A DNA stretch of 64,000 nucleotides from Arctopsyche grandis (GCF_051622035.1 NC_135358.1:23626501-23690500), one strand, 5' to 3'. Shown: positions 24,237-35,754, counted from the first letter of the stretch. A program made the numbers and translations. The notes: a model not told the origin generated them from the letters alone.

Positions 24237-26477
24237 TCATATTGTTCGTTTTGTCAATTTCAAATTCATATCTTTTGGTGTAACAAGGAATGAATTGTTG
24301 GCCACTTTGAGAGTATTTTCTTTTTTTACACCAATATTGACTTCATAACGGCGTAGAATTGAAAACAAAGCAAGTCGGATTTGCATCTGTGCGAATCGAT
24401 TTCCTAATAAAAAAATAAAAATTGTATTCACATATGTCATTCATATTATTTCGATTCTTTTTTTATATATTCTATCAGAATTGGACTGACCTATGCACAT
24501 ACGGGGACCTTCACCAAAAGGTATAAAGGAATAATTGTGCCTGGATACTTTATTTTTGGGAGAAAATCGTTCAGGATCGAATTTCTCTGGATCAGGATAG
24601 ATTTCAGGATCATGATGAATACCCATCACCGGAAATATTACCATGGTTCCCTTGTCAATCACTACGTTTGTGTGCGGTATGACATATTCTTTAGTGCAAG
24701 CTCGGAAGAGTAGGGGAATTGGTGGATTCAATCGAAGTGTTTCTAAAAATAAACAAAATTAAATCAGGACATATAAATATGTTTATGAATGTAATGACAA
24801 TTTTTTCAATTAATTACCATCTATAACTTGTCCCATGTAGGTCATATCGGTGAGAGTCTCGTATGTTAATTTTCCAGCATGCTTCATTAAAACTTCATCT
24901 ATCTCTTGTCGCATTTTGAATTGAACATCTACATGATTTGCTAGTTGGTAAAATATGAAGCTCAATGATGTTGAAGAAGTTTCAAACCCAGCTGCAAAAA
25001 ATCCAAATGCTTGTGCTGTCATTTCCAGCATGGTCAATTGAAATTCTAACGTTTCATTTTCTTTGGCTTCAGCAGTATCTACAAATAAAAAAATAAAACT
25101 TAAACTCAACATAAATATATCTGTGCATATGTACACATTAGTATTAATTTAATTAGATTAACGTAATTTAATTATTAATTTGAAATAAGAACAAAACTGC
25201 TTAGCAGTCATCAGTAAAAATTGGTTACGATAATTAATAAAAACATACATATTATAAGAGCATTTAATTTTAAAATTGTAGTACATATTTTAAATTTAAA
25301 GATTTATGTTAAAAAAAAGTGGAAAAACCAATGTGGGCAAATTAGAAAAGAAATATATAATATATTTTTATCAAAAACATATGTACATACATAGGTAAAA
25401 TAAAAATTACATAATTGTTTAGAATGTGTTTCACTTCAAATGTGTTTAATAATATTTTACACATAAATAAAAAATAAAATAAATAAATTGATGATAAATT
25501 GCAAGGAATATTTTTCTATGAAATATAATTTTTTTCATTTTTAATGAAATTGCTGAAATATTAAAAAAAATTATATACATACATATATGAAAAACCTCAC
25601 CTATAATATCATCTATGTTCTCATTGTTTTTCAATCGAATCAACAATTGCAGCAAATCGTTCCTAGTTATGTTGTTTTCTTCTCTATATTTAACGGTCTT
25701 TTCTACTGCTTTGGTAAAGAAATCTGTAACACATTTCTCCAAAATTTTACCTTTAACTATCTTTTGAATGCTGGGTAAAAAAATTGTCATAAACATAATG
25801 ATGCCTCGTCAAAAATCAAAATCGAATACTCTTTTGCCCATTTTTCTGAACTCGGCATCAGGATACTTAAAACTATTACTTTCAATTCCAAAAGCACACG
25901 AAGCAATGACATCGGTACTGAATTTGGCAACAGCATCTTTTATATCCACCTCATCTCCAGTTACAGCGTAAGTTTCCAAATATTTAGACAATTCTTCTCC
26001 ACATACAGCCATGGTTTCAAACATGTACTTCATTTTGCTTGAAGTAAAAGCTGGAGTTAATTTATTTCGAATACCCTTCCACTTGGCACCGGTTAAGTTG
26101 AACAGATGGTGAGCCAAAGGTTGAGTTTTTTTGTCGAAATATAGTCCGTGATCCGTGAAATGAATGAAGTCCTTCACTAATATCGTTTTCATCAAATCCA
26201 AATTGTTAACTAATAAAACGGGTCTGACGAATAGGTGTAGGCCAATAAATGGTAGATGTTTATTTTCACTATACAGGTTCTTGAAATGTGTTCCCATGTG
26301 AAGCTTCTTCATAACCATGTTCTTCAAATTTCCAAATGGGAACACAGGTTGAGGTCCTTTCACTTTTTTATTTTTCCAATAATTGTATTTAAGTCGAAAC
26401 CATACATATATAATGATGCAAAACAGAGATGTGAACAGCAGAAAATTCCAAGCGAACGATTCGAACAAAAATGCCAT
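24237..26477 (-). pseudogene. cytochrome P450, CYP6-like, with one in-frame stop
   Basis: Four exons: 26477-25601, 25078-24818, 24742-24491, 24403-24237. The sum is 1557 nt, exactly divisible by three, with the same phase-1 introns as the neighbour at 20310-22101, from which it clearly arose by tandem duplication. The features are intact: an N-terminal anchor from MAFLFESF, C-helix WKGIR, I-helix AGFETSSTS, ETLR, PERF and the heme loop FGEGPRMCIG. The exception is TGA at 25811-25809 (codon 223), where the paralogues have a sense codon after the KRVF block. The frame is open on both sides. This could be a very young pseudogene, a null allele or a sequencing error, since CGA or AGA in place of TGA would restore it. 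Confidence 0.85.
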
Positions 26478-28211
26478 GATTTTTACTAGAAAAATAACAA
26501 TTTGTATAAGTATGTAGACAACAGAGCACAGTGAACGATTGAACACAGTGAACAATGAGTAGGAGATTCGATAAACAATAAAGTATATATTTGATAAAAT
26601 TCTAAAAATAATCGTATACATGTTTGTTGATTTAATTTTAATATATAAAATATTATATTTAAACACCTTATATTAATGCTCTTAATAAATGATGGGTCAA
26701 ATTTCCAATGTTTACGTTTAAATTGTTTTATAATAGTTAATCAGAAAAATTCCACACAATTAAAAAATGTACAAAAACTGGCTTAATTTACGTACAAATC
26801 GAACGGTGCGTCATCTTTTTACTAACCTCTTCTTATTTTCTATCTAGTTTTCAGGGTCACCTCAACTATCGCGTAATTGTATGTAAACATAATGATGAAT
26901 TACTTTATTTTAGCACATTATTCCTACATAATATACATATACATATATTGCACCATATTTAAGTTTACTGAAATCAACCACTGAGGTGCATAATAAAGAG
27001 TATAAAAATCAAAACATAAAATCGCGTTTGTGTATATAACCGAACTGACATTGACCATTAGGGCTGACACATTCTTATAAATTTACTCGTCTTTACATAT
27101 TTATCGTTCACTCATCTTTCTTCGTTTCCTTTTGCATCCTATAAGATAACATTAGATTACAGTACATATGTATTTCCTTTGTTCATTTGCTATCAATTGG
27201 TCTGTCTATAAGTCTCACCCATTGCCACTAACTTTTTAGGTCGCTCAGCTATCTTTTACTTTAGTCATGCTTCTCACCCATAAATCTGTTATTTAAACTC
27301 TTCTATTCCAAGCATGTATCTCTTTATACTTCCCTGTGACTAGTATTAACATTCTAAAAAAACAAACATTGTTTTATCAATCAATCAAATAAATTCATTT
27401 AACTTTTCTGTATGTTTTTTCTCTTCTAAAGGCTTCATTTAATTTTAATTTGATTCTATTCAAATACTTTTGTTTCTATATGGTTTTGTGTATATTTCCA
27501 TTTAGTAAGTTCTTTGTCAAATGACATATTATTATTTGAATGTCTGAATAAAAAAATCCACTGAACTACTAGAAAAATCTCATATCACCAAAAATGATGG
27601 ATCATATTTTGGGACCAAGCCGCTTCTCTTAAGAATTATACATACAAAAAATGAATATGCATGTACAAATATATTATTGAGAAATCTGTTTATGCAGAAA
27701 GAGTGTTAAATTTCATACACATATGTAGCCAGCACGACATATCTATATAATAGAGTGGTAACCCTATAATTACAAAACATTGACTCTTATTATATTTGAC
27801 TGTGTACATGTTATACAAAATATATTTTGCAAGTTATGTACATATTTAATATATACTATGTACATACACATACAGTAAATATTATATACTTCAACTGTAG
27901 TAAATACATATGTATATAAAAAAATAGTCAAACATCACATATCATTACGATTCTGCATTATACATATATCATACAATTATGCATTATTATATGTATGTAC
28001 TCACATATTAGATACGAATGGAGTCGATACTTCCTCTCAAATCAACTAAACAGAACAAACTGACGTTTCACATGTTGTGTACAATTTACGCCTATCTCAT
28101 ATTCCCAAACATTTATTAGTGATTAAGTTTGAAATGTTTTTGGAAAGTACTACATGATTTCTATGTATAGGTATTTATACTATTCACAATGGTTAATAGT
28201 TATCAGTACAA
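26478..28211. other. P450 upstream region / spacer between divergent P450 groups
   Basis: AT-rich DNA between the minus-strand P450 at 24237-26477 and the plus-strand cluster. It contains many TACATATGTA-type palindromes around 26930 and 27820-28020. No gene was recognised. Confidence 0.6.
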
Positions 28212-28220
28212 ATTTATTAT

Positions 28221-28752
28221 GGTTGTGGCTATTTGCAGGTACTATATCTGCACATTATTGGCTATTTGCAGGTAATATATCTGCGAATTATTGGCTATTT
28301 GCAGATACTGTATCTGCGACAGGCGCAAAGCCTTCTGCGCATGCGCGTGAACTGTCACTGTCAGCGTGTTTAATGTTAAAATTTTGTTTTAAACCTCTTA
28401 AAATTTAGTTCGAACTCTTAAAGTGACGAAGAGTAAAAAATATAATCCAAATTAGTTAATATTATTAATTGTTAGAAAATTATGATCATATACAACGTAT
28501 AATACCTACATACAAGTGCAAGCCGCGAACTTAGCTATCACTAAATGATATAAATCTATTATAAGAACGTGCGAAATTTATTTGCCTCATGTATAATGAA
28601 CGATTTATTAAACAAGTCTAGCATACATTAAATGTAAGAAATTATAATCGGATTATAAGTTCACGCGTATGAGGGCTTTGCGCCTGTCGCAGATATAGTA
28701 CCTGCAAATAGCCAATAATTCGCAAATATAGTACCTGCAAATAGCCACAACC
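28221..28752. mobile_element. TIR element with internal repeats and 9-bp target duplication
   Basis: It begins GGTTGTGGCTATTTGCAGGT and ends with the exact complement. The flanks ATTTATTAT (28212-28220) and ATTTATTTT (28753-28761) match at 8 of 9 positions. The left arm carries three copies, and the right arm two, of a unit of about 32 bp centred on GGCTATTTGCAGGTA. A GCGCAAAG block lies inside both arms. No transposase was seen. Confidence 0.82.
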
Positions 28753-28837
28753 ATTTATTTTTGCACAACAAGTGCACTGTTAAAATCAAAATAAATTATA
28801 AGTGTTAAAAATTCTATTAAATGTATTTATGTACGAG

Positions 28838-29034
28838 CAGTGGTGTAGTGCTGAATAAAAAAGAACCAGGTCGGTGTTTAATTTTTAGGAGCACCCCTTA
28901 TTTTTACGAAATTTTAGTCAAAATATTTTTTAATTGTACTAGAAAAACAATGTTTGTATCAATCAAAGTGCCAGGGCGGCGACCTGGCTCAAAAAGAAGT
29001 ACCAGGGTGACGACCTGGCCTGACTACACCACTG
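28838..29034. mobile_element. hAT MITE with perfect 8-bp target duplication
   Basis: The ends are CAGTGGTGTAGT and ACTACACCACTG. It is flanked by TGTACGAG at 28830-28837 and 29035-29042, a perfect 8-bp duplication as made by hAT transposases. Inside, two CCAGG...GGCGACCTGG-type blocks are repeated. The open frame spanning it is fortuitous. Confidence 0.88.
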
Positions 29035-29042
29035 TGTACGAG

Positions 29043-30433
29043 TAAGTATGCTATGTACCCAAATTTTCGAGCAAATACATATGTATGCGGGTAAAAATTA
29101 CCTGAATACATATGTATTTTAAAATTAATAATTTCACGCTACCTGCGTGAACATGCAGAACTCAAAAATATTTCTTAGAATTTGAAGAACTTTTCCTTAT
29201 TCAATATAAGCTTTCAATTAGCATTGAAACCAGTCATACATACATCTAAATATTTGTATTTAAAAAGTAAATACTGTTCGTTCATTTTAGATAGATTTTA
29301 ACCATTTTTTCCTATTATGTTGTACACTAATGTTAAAATAAGATAATACTATAAATAAAAATATTCAGTTGATTAGTAATAATTATAATAGATACTTATA
29401 AGATGTATTGTGAACATAATTACAAACAATAAAAAGCATTGTAAAATCAAAAATCAAAATATTATTTTTAAATAAATTTGGGGTACAAAATATTTAAAAT
29501 GTTTCAATTGGTTACATCAGAATTAACATCGTATCATTTGTATCAAATAGTATTTACAAGTACATTAAAAAACAGGTTTAAATGATTTTCTGCATGACGC
29601 AGCATTGTGAAATTTTATATTATATTGTGTATTCCGAATACAAATTAGTGAATATGATTTTCGTTTTGTTAATCGATTGAAATGAGTGTTTTGTGATGAT
29701 CATATAAAAATAATATTATAGTAAATATTATATTTTAGTTACATCAAGTGTGGATTAATTTTTAAAAAATGTATTATACATACAATTATGTACATACATA
29801 CTGACATATATGTATGTTTTAGATTTAGAAAAGCTAACAAATTCAAGAAAGGAATAAAAAAGAGAGAAAATCAAATGAAAATATAAGAAAATGATAGAAC
29901 GTTTAAGTATATTTTAATTAATTTTCTTTTTTTTTCCTCTTCTGTAATATTGATGTCGGATGACATACGAGGCATATACTATTTTTATCATGAGCGATAT
30001 GTGTTAAGATATTATATAGTGTGTTTTAGCGGGAGTAGCGATCGTATGCGCAAAAAGCATACGATAACACTTTTTTTTGGTAAACAAGTAAAATTTGATC
30101 TATTTGTTCAAGCTATTTGTATAAGTTATTTTATTGATAAGTTCATATCTGCTATTCGAATAGGCAAATTGCAACAAAAAATATTTAACAGTTTTAATAA
30201 CACTGTGTTTATTTAACACTGGGCTTGAATTTTAGATTAAAGTCGTTCAATCAGCGATAGTTCGTTTAATGGCTTCGAAGCAGTGAGACGTGCTGCAGTT
30301 TTTGAATTGCCTTATACGACATTTGATAGCATTCGGTAAAATATTTCTATTTGGAATACCAGATGTGACTTAAAAGATGACGTTAGCTTTCAATGTGTAT
30401 GTATAATAATAAACATTATGTATTTTTAGATCA
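29043..30433. other. spacer upstream of the plus-strand P450 cluster
   Basis: AT-rich, with a copy of interspersed repeat family A (29320-29465). The region just upstream of 30434 should hold the promoter of the first P450 exon. I see no convincing TATA/initiator pair there. Confidence 0.55.
29320..29465 (+). repeat. interspersed repeat family A, copy 2
   Basis: Shares CCTATTATGTTGTA, AGATGTATTGTGAACATAA and the AATAAAAAGCAT plus A-rich tail with copies at 8690-8880 and 58345-58530. Confidence 0.75.
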
Positions 30434-31302
30434 ATGGCGTTCACGATAATATCGTTTTGGTGGGATACATTACTGTTGGTCGTCGTATTACTGACCAGTG
30501 TTTACTTTTTACTTAACAAAAACTATGGCCATTGGAAAAAGAAGGGCATACCAGGCCCACAGCCTACGTTTTTTGTTGGAAACATGCCCAAAACTCTAGC
30601 CGGAAAAATGTCAATGGGCGAAGAATTCACAGAGCTGTATTACGAAACAAAACATTCGCCTTATGCGGGAGTTTACATGATGCAAAGACCCACTTTTTTA
30701 ATCAACGATGTAGATCAAGACGATATTCACAAAAGACTTTGTTCACTTTTCCGATCGATCTTTCCAAGTGAATATAAAGTATGAGCCGCTTGCAGATCAT
30801 TTATTCAACGCGACTGGATCCCGTTGGAGGACCATGAGGGCTAAAATGACTCCGACTTTCACATCCAGCAGGATGAGGGAAATGTTCGACAGTGTCTTCA
30901 GATGCACTGTTGAGATGTTGAAGTATCTGGATGCTGGTGACACGGATCAGATATTGGAAGTCAAGGAACTTATGGCCAAGCTAAATACTGATGTCATAGC
31001 GACGTGTGCTTTTGGAATCGATTGTAACACGTTTGAAAATCCCGATGGTCGATTCAGACAGATGGGTAAAAGGTTTTTCAACTTGAAATGGTGGCAGAAA
31101 ATCATGCAAATGTTGGTCTTCTTCGCACCGAAGATTGTGTGGTATTCCAGAATCAGTATGTTGGGGAAAGAGATGAATGACTTCTTTTATGGAATTGTGA
31201 GAGATGCTATCAATTATAGGAAAGAAAATGGAGTTGTTCGAAAGGATTTTCTTCAAATTCTCATACAGATGATGAAAGAAGACGAAGAAATTGGCAAAAA
31301 AG
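30434..31302 (+). pseudogene. P450 first exon, frameshifted, without own exons 2-4
   Basis: Homologous to CYP6-type exon 1. The protein starts MAFTIISFWWDTLLL (anchor) with KKKGIPGPQPTFFVGN. The frame breaks after NDVDQ near 30718 and the correct continuation (IKTIFTKDFVHFSDRSF) is in another frame. The second part runs open through KYEPLADHLF, the C-helix WRTMR and VRKDFLQILIQ to a phase-1 donor at 31302 (AAAG then GTATCC). The break fits loss of 5 bp at a short ATCAA direct repeat. No I-helix, K-helix or heme exon lies between here and the next first exon at 31675. It is not functional as read. Confidence 0.85.
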
Positions 31303-31553
31303 GTATCCATATATATGTATATATTTTTTTAATATTACACATTTATAGAATTAGTATGTACCTATAGATATCGTTTAAATCAGTTTTAACCTTATTTATA
31401 TACACTTAACATAAAAAATACGCGTATTTAAATAAAATCGAATGTTGCAACACAAATTCACGCGATTACAGTGGGACAGTTCTTGTTTCACCATCAAAAA
31501 TCATACATACATATTCGGGACCTCAGAACTGCGATTCAGAACCACTGGGCGTG

Positions 31554-31586
31554 TATATCAAGGAAAACTGGCCATGCGCAGTCAGT
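31554..31586 (+). promoter_or_regulatory. candidate core promoter of P450 first exon D
   Basis: TATATCA at 31554 is followed 30 bp later by the arthropod-type initiator TCAGT (A at 31584). This lies 91 bp before the ATG at 31675. The words AGTCAGTGATG are shared with the equivalent position upstream of the first exon at 33883. Confidence 0.55.
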
Positions 31587-31674
31587 GATGTTTTGTCCGT
31601 CAAGGTATAGCTTGGCAACGTGAATTAACTAAATTAATAATCAAGTCACAAGTGTGTATGTTTACGGTGTAACA

Positions 31675-32554
31675 ATGGCATTTTTGCTCATCTCTTTCTG
31701 GTGGGACTTGCTTATTTGCGTCGATGTATTGCTGGTGTTAATCTTTGTTTACATTAAATACCAATATGGCTATTGGAAGAAGAAGGGTTTATCTGGTCCA
31801 GATCCTACATTTTTAGTTGGAAATGTTGGAAATGTAATTTCTGGAAAGCTTACGATGGGTGAAAGATTTTCGGAGCTATATTTTCAATTGAAGGATAAAC
31901 CATATGCTGGGGTTTTTATGATGCTGAGGCAAACCCTAATGGTGAACGATCTTGATCAGATTAAGACCATATTGGTTAAAGATTTTTCCCACTTTACTGA
32001 CCATTCCTTCGAGATGAACGAGAAGTATGAGCCGTTGGCTAATCATTTATTCAATTTGGGAGGCGAGAAGTGGAAAAATTTGAGAATTAAAATGACGCCG
32101 ACCTTCACTACTAGTAAAATGAAGATGATGTTCGACTCCATCAACTCCTGTGCCGATGTTATGAAGAATTATTTAGTAAATGACATTAAGGACGGAAACA
32201 TTGAAGATGTGAAGGAAATATTGTCCAAGTTCAGTACTGATGTTATAGGTTGTTGTGCTTTCGGCATAGAATGTGATAGTTTCAAGAATCCCAATTCCCA
32301 GTTTAGGAAGATGGGTAAGAGAGTGTTTCATATGCCGTTCCATAAAGCCGTCTTACAGATGTCATTATTCTTCTTTCCCAGTATGGTTACTAAAATAAAT
32401 TTTAGTATTTTGGGCAGTGATATGAATAACTTTTTTTATAATCTTGTGAAAGATACCATCGAATATAGAGAGAAAAATAACATAGTGAGAAATGATTTTC
32501 TGCAGTTGCTTATGGAATTAAGAAATGAAGAATCCGCAAACAATAGCGTCGATG
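31675..32554 (+). CDS. P450 first exon D: intact, orphan or alternative first exon
   Basis: An open CYP6-type first exon of 293 codons plus one base, ending at a consensus donor (GATG then GTAAGT) in phase 1. It encodes the membrane anchor (MAFLLISFWWDLLI), hinge KKKGLSGPDPTFLVGN, the C-helix WKNLR, and FSTDVIGCCAFGIECDSFKN through NIVRNDFLQLLMEL, i.e. helices A-H with substrate recognition sites 1-3. No homologous exon 2, 3 or 4 occurs before the next first exon (33883). The only same-strand exons 2-4 are at 42164-43221. Spliced to them it would give 1557 nt (518 residues) in frame. It could be an alternative first exon of that gene, or a recently truncated duplicate. Confidence 0.8.
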
Positions 32555-33063
32555 GTAAGTTTTTGGATAATATAATTTTTATATTAAATTTAAGAGCTAT
32601 GCCCTATTCAGCTGAATTTGTATCAATGCAATATTTAAGTTATTATAATTGTAATGTGGATGCTCTCCCAAATTCTCAGCCCACACGTATCATTTCTAGC
32701 ATATGTTTATTTGAAACACATGTCTTTACAAATCTCAACATTACTCTATTTTTGTCTACTAATGATAATTTTCAACCCCACATAGTTCGTTATTGCAAAA
32801 GCATGTTTCTTTAAATCTTTCCTATGGTCTTACGACCATTATTTATTGACTCCCCTAGCATACTTATTACTTAAACCCTGTAATCCGCACATATGTAAAG
32901 ACTTAAGTTTTATTACTTCTTTCTCCAGATTGTTATTAAAATACTTTGTTTCAAAATTAAACTCTAGTTATATTCAGATTTAGAGATATGTTTCACTGTT
33001 CTCTGATTGGTTGATTTTACCCAGCAGATTTTATATAGACAACCACCAGTCCTTTGTTAAGGC

Positions 33064-33190
33064 ACTTGCGATTTGACTGCCTAACTAGTAACTTGCGATT
33101 GAACTGCTTAATAAGTAACCAGTAACTTGTGATTTAAATACATAATTAATAACTTGTGATTGAACTAGAACCTTTTACTTTAACTACTAA
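33064..33190. repeat. degenerate tandem repeat with ACTTGYGATT units
   Basis: Four direct units of about 30 bp carry ACTTGCGATT or ACTTGTGATT followed by an A-rich segment. Confidence 0.65.
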
Positions 33191-33748
33191 TTTGTGTTAT
33201 AATTCGAGACTTGTATCATGAATCTCAAAACATGTCAGCATAGATTTCGTAAACATAAACTGCTTTGGGAAATATAATATAGGCACATCAAAATTGTGTT
33301 TATAATTTTTATAATCTCCTACTCGTCCCCGTAACATAATTTAGTCACGTGTAGAGTTTTGGGTTGAAAGAATTTTGGGATATGGAGTAGTATGTGTGAA
33401 CAATATCAGAAAAAATCACATTACAAGAAAGTCTACATTTTAAAATAAATCTAAATTTTTCAGACTTCATGATTTCATATTGTACAATATTTCGCATTGA
33501 AATTTTTTTAAATAGTATAAATTGTATGAATTACATACATACATATGTAGATATGTAGGTGCATTCACAATATTATATGTACATGTACATACATTTGTAT
33601 GTATGTATGTATATTTATTAAAAATGAAGTTAATTCGTACATACATATGTATGTACGATTCAAGTGATTTGATTTTTAGATCTTTGGTTTTCATGTGATG
33701 CGCATTTGCTGTTATTTAAGCAGCAATACAAAATGGGTACCTCTGGTC

Positions 33749-33793
33749 TATAAATACCACACAAACTGGAAATTGCAGTAACAGTTAGTCAGT
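33749..33793 (+). promoter_or_regulatory. candidate core promoter of P450 first exon E
   Basis: A consensus TATAAATA at 33749-33756 is followed by CAGTAACAGTTAGTCAGTG (about 33776-33794), with initiator-like A residues about 31-42 bp downstream. The ATG is at 33883. This is the clearest TATA box in the cluster and argues that exon E has its own transcription start. Confidence 0.6.
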
Positions 33794-33882
33794 GATGAGT
33801 TTTTGTACGCGGTGGTTGCCCATTTGGTTGCTGTATTTTGTACCATTCTGTAACCCTCTTTTATCAAATTAAAACTTAAAAA

Positions 33883-34759
33883 ATGATACTGATATCATTT
33901 TGGTGGGATTTGTTAATATGCTTGACGAGCATTGCGACATTTTTTTTATACACCTACGTAAAGCGTAGACATTCATATTGGGAAGAGAAAGGATTGAAAG
34001 GTCCCGCCCCCTCATTTTTAATTGGAAATTTGGGTGGTGTGTTTACTGGAAAGGTGGGTTTCCCATTGAGATTTACTGAATTATACTATGAGCTGAAGAG
34101 CGATCCATTTGTTGGAATATATATGATGCTGAGGCAGACGCTGATGGTAAATGATTTGGATCACATTAAGAATATATTAGTGAAGGACTTTGCCCACTTC
34201 ACAGATCATTCCTTTGGATTTGATGAGAAAACAGAACCACTATCAGCTCATCTGTTCTCATTGAAAGGAGAGAAGTGGAAAAAATTGAGGTATAAACTGA
34301 CGCCAACCTTTACCACAAGCAAAATTAAGTACATGTTTGAATCTGTCAACAAGTGCGCTGATGTCATGATGAATTTTTTGAAGGAAAATATAGTAGACGG
34401 TCAGGTCGAAGAGGTTAAAGAAATAATGGCAAAGTTGAATACTGATGTTATTGGGTGTTGTGCTTTTGGAATTGAATGTGACAGCTTCAAGAATCCTAAT
34501 TCTCAGTTCAGAAAAATGGGGAAGAAAATTTTCCAACTGTCATTTTTCGGTTCAGTAATGAGAATTTGCTCGTTCTTTTTCCCCAAGGCAATGGCCAAGA
34601 AGAAATTTAGTATTATAGGTAGCGATATTAATGATTTTTTCTACAATCTGGTGAAAGACACGATAGAACACAGAGAGAATAATAACATTGTAAGAAACGA
34701 CTTTTTGCAGTTACTAATACAATTAAAGAACGAGGGCTCTATTGCTGACGAAAATCTGG
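33883..34759 (+). CDS. P450 first exon E: intact, orphan or alternative first exon
   Basis: Open for 292 codons plus one base from MILISFWWDLLIC to a phase-1 donor (CTGG then GTATGC) at 34759. It has the anchor, the hinge EKGLKGPAPSFLIGN, the C-helix WKKLR, and LNTDVIGCCAFGIECDSFKN through NIVRNDFLQLLIQLKN. It is clearly paralogous to exon D at 31675 but differs at many positions. As with D, no exons 2-4 follow before the next first exon; joined to 42164-43221 the total would be 1554 nt (517 residues) in frame. Candidate alternative first exon with its own TATA promoter; a truncated duplicate is the rival reading. Confidence 0.8.
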
Positions 34760-34860
34760 GTATGCCGAAAATTAAAATTGTATATTTTTTTATTTTATAA
34801 TAATATTTTGACCAATAACATGTGTCAACTGAAATATATCAGAATCATTAATAGTCGATT

Positions 34861-35150
34861 AAAGGTCCATTTATATTATCCAGCACTGCACGGAAAAGAC
34901 TATTTCTATTCATACTGTTCAGCACCGTCCGTTTTCGCCACGTTCATACTTGTTTTGACAAAATCAGCTTACATTTACATTACAGAGCGTGACGATATGG
35001 TGCAATATTGCTAGGGTCGTATCGTCGGGTCAATGTTGTCACAATATGACGTTTTTGAAAATATTCACATGCACATGCTAACACTTTCATTAGTGCGGAT
35101 GCACTCACCACTATGAAGTTACATCATGTGTGAATATTTTCAAGAAAACC
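34861..35150. repeat. interspersed repeat family B, copy 1
   Basis: Homologous to 63261-63505: shared TTTATATTATCCAGCA, TGCACGGAAA, AAATCAGCTTA and GTGCGGATGCACT. Internal short inverted words TGAAAATATTCACATG and its complement occur. No coding signal. Confidence 0.75.
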
Positions 35151-35225
35151 CGTGTAGTTGTCGACTTGAGCTGTTGTGGTATAAACGAACCTTTTGTCCA
35201 AACATTTCTACTGTTTGTGAAACCA

Positions 35226-35754
35226 TTAAGAGGGCTGGACAGCAGCGCCTTGTCCATACAAACGTACTATACTTCTCCCTACCTCAATTATGGCACTAGA
35301 GAAATTATTTTTTAATATGCTATAGATATCCACCATTGGGGTGCATCTATCGTTTTATTTTTTTGATTAATTATTTTTTATATGAGGTAGGAGCCACCAA
35401 ACATCTATAAAATCGCCTCTTTTTTACACCTACGAAATGAGTCTAGCGTGGTTATTTAACGGTCGATTTAAAAAAAAATACGCCAATAGATGCACAGAAA
35501 ATATCTTTCTCATACCGATGATGAAATTTTTTTTAAAATTGGTCCAGTTTTGGAGGAGAAAATAGTAGAATACGAAACCTTGATTTTGTCAATTTAAAAC
35601 ACGTTTTATCTGGTCGAAGCGCAATTGTCGCATTCACTCAATATATATATTGATATATATTGTCGCATTCACTCAATTTATACATACACTCAATATATAT
35701 ATCGAAGAAAGGAACGGTAACAAAATTAAGGTTTCGGGTGTACAGCCCTCTTAA
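35226..35754. mobile_element. TTAA-flanked TIR element
   Basis: TTAA at 35226-35229 and 35751-35754 flank a 521-bp element with ends GAGGGCTGGACA and TGTACAGCCCTC. The TTAA target and short ends fit a piggyBac- or Kolobok-type non-autonomous element. There is no transposase; the superfamily is not decided. Confidence 0.72.

Larger units (their letters stand above)
32555..33882 (+). other. sequence between first exons D and E
   Basis: Searched by eye for exon 2-4 motifs (AGFETSS, ETLR, FGEGPR) in both strands; none found. It contains a small degenerate tandem repeat at 33064-33190 (ACTTGYGATT units) and a dense run of TACATACATATGTATGTA-type palindromes at 33530-33660. Confidence 0.6.

Noticed and set aside
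28821-29045. 74-codon open frame
   Set aside because: Spans a hAT MITE and both copies of its target duplication.
29950-30216. 88-codon open frame upstream of the P450 cluster
   Set aside because: AT-rich, no similarity to any family I know, no splice or promoter context.
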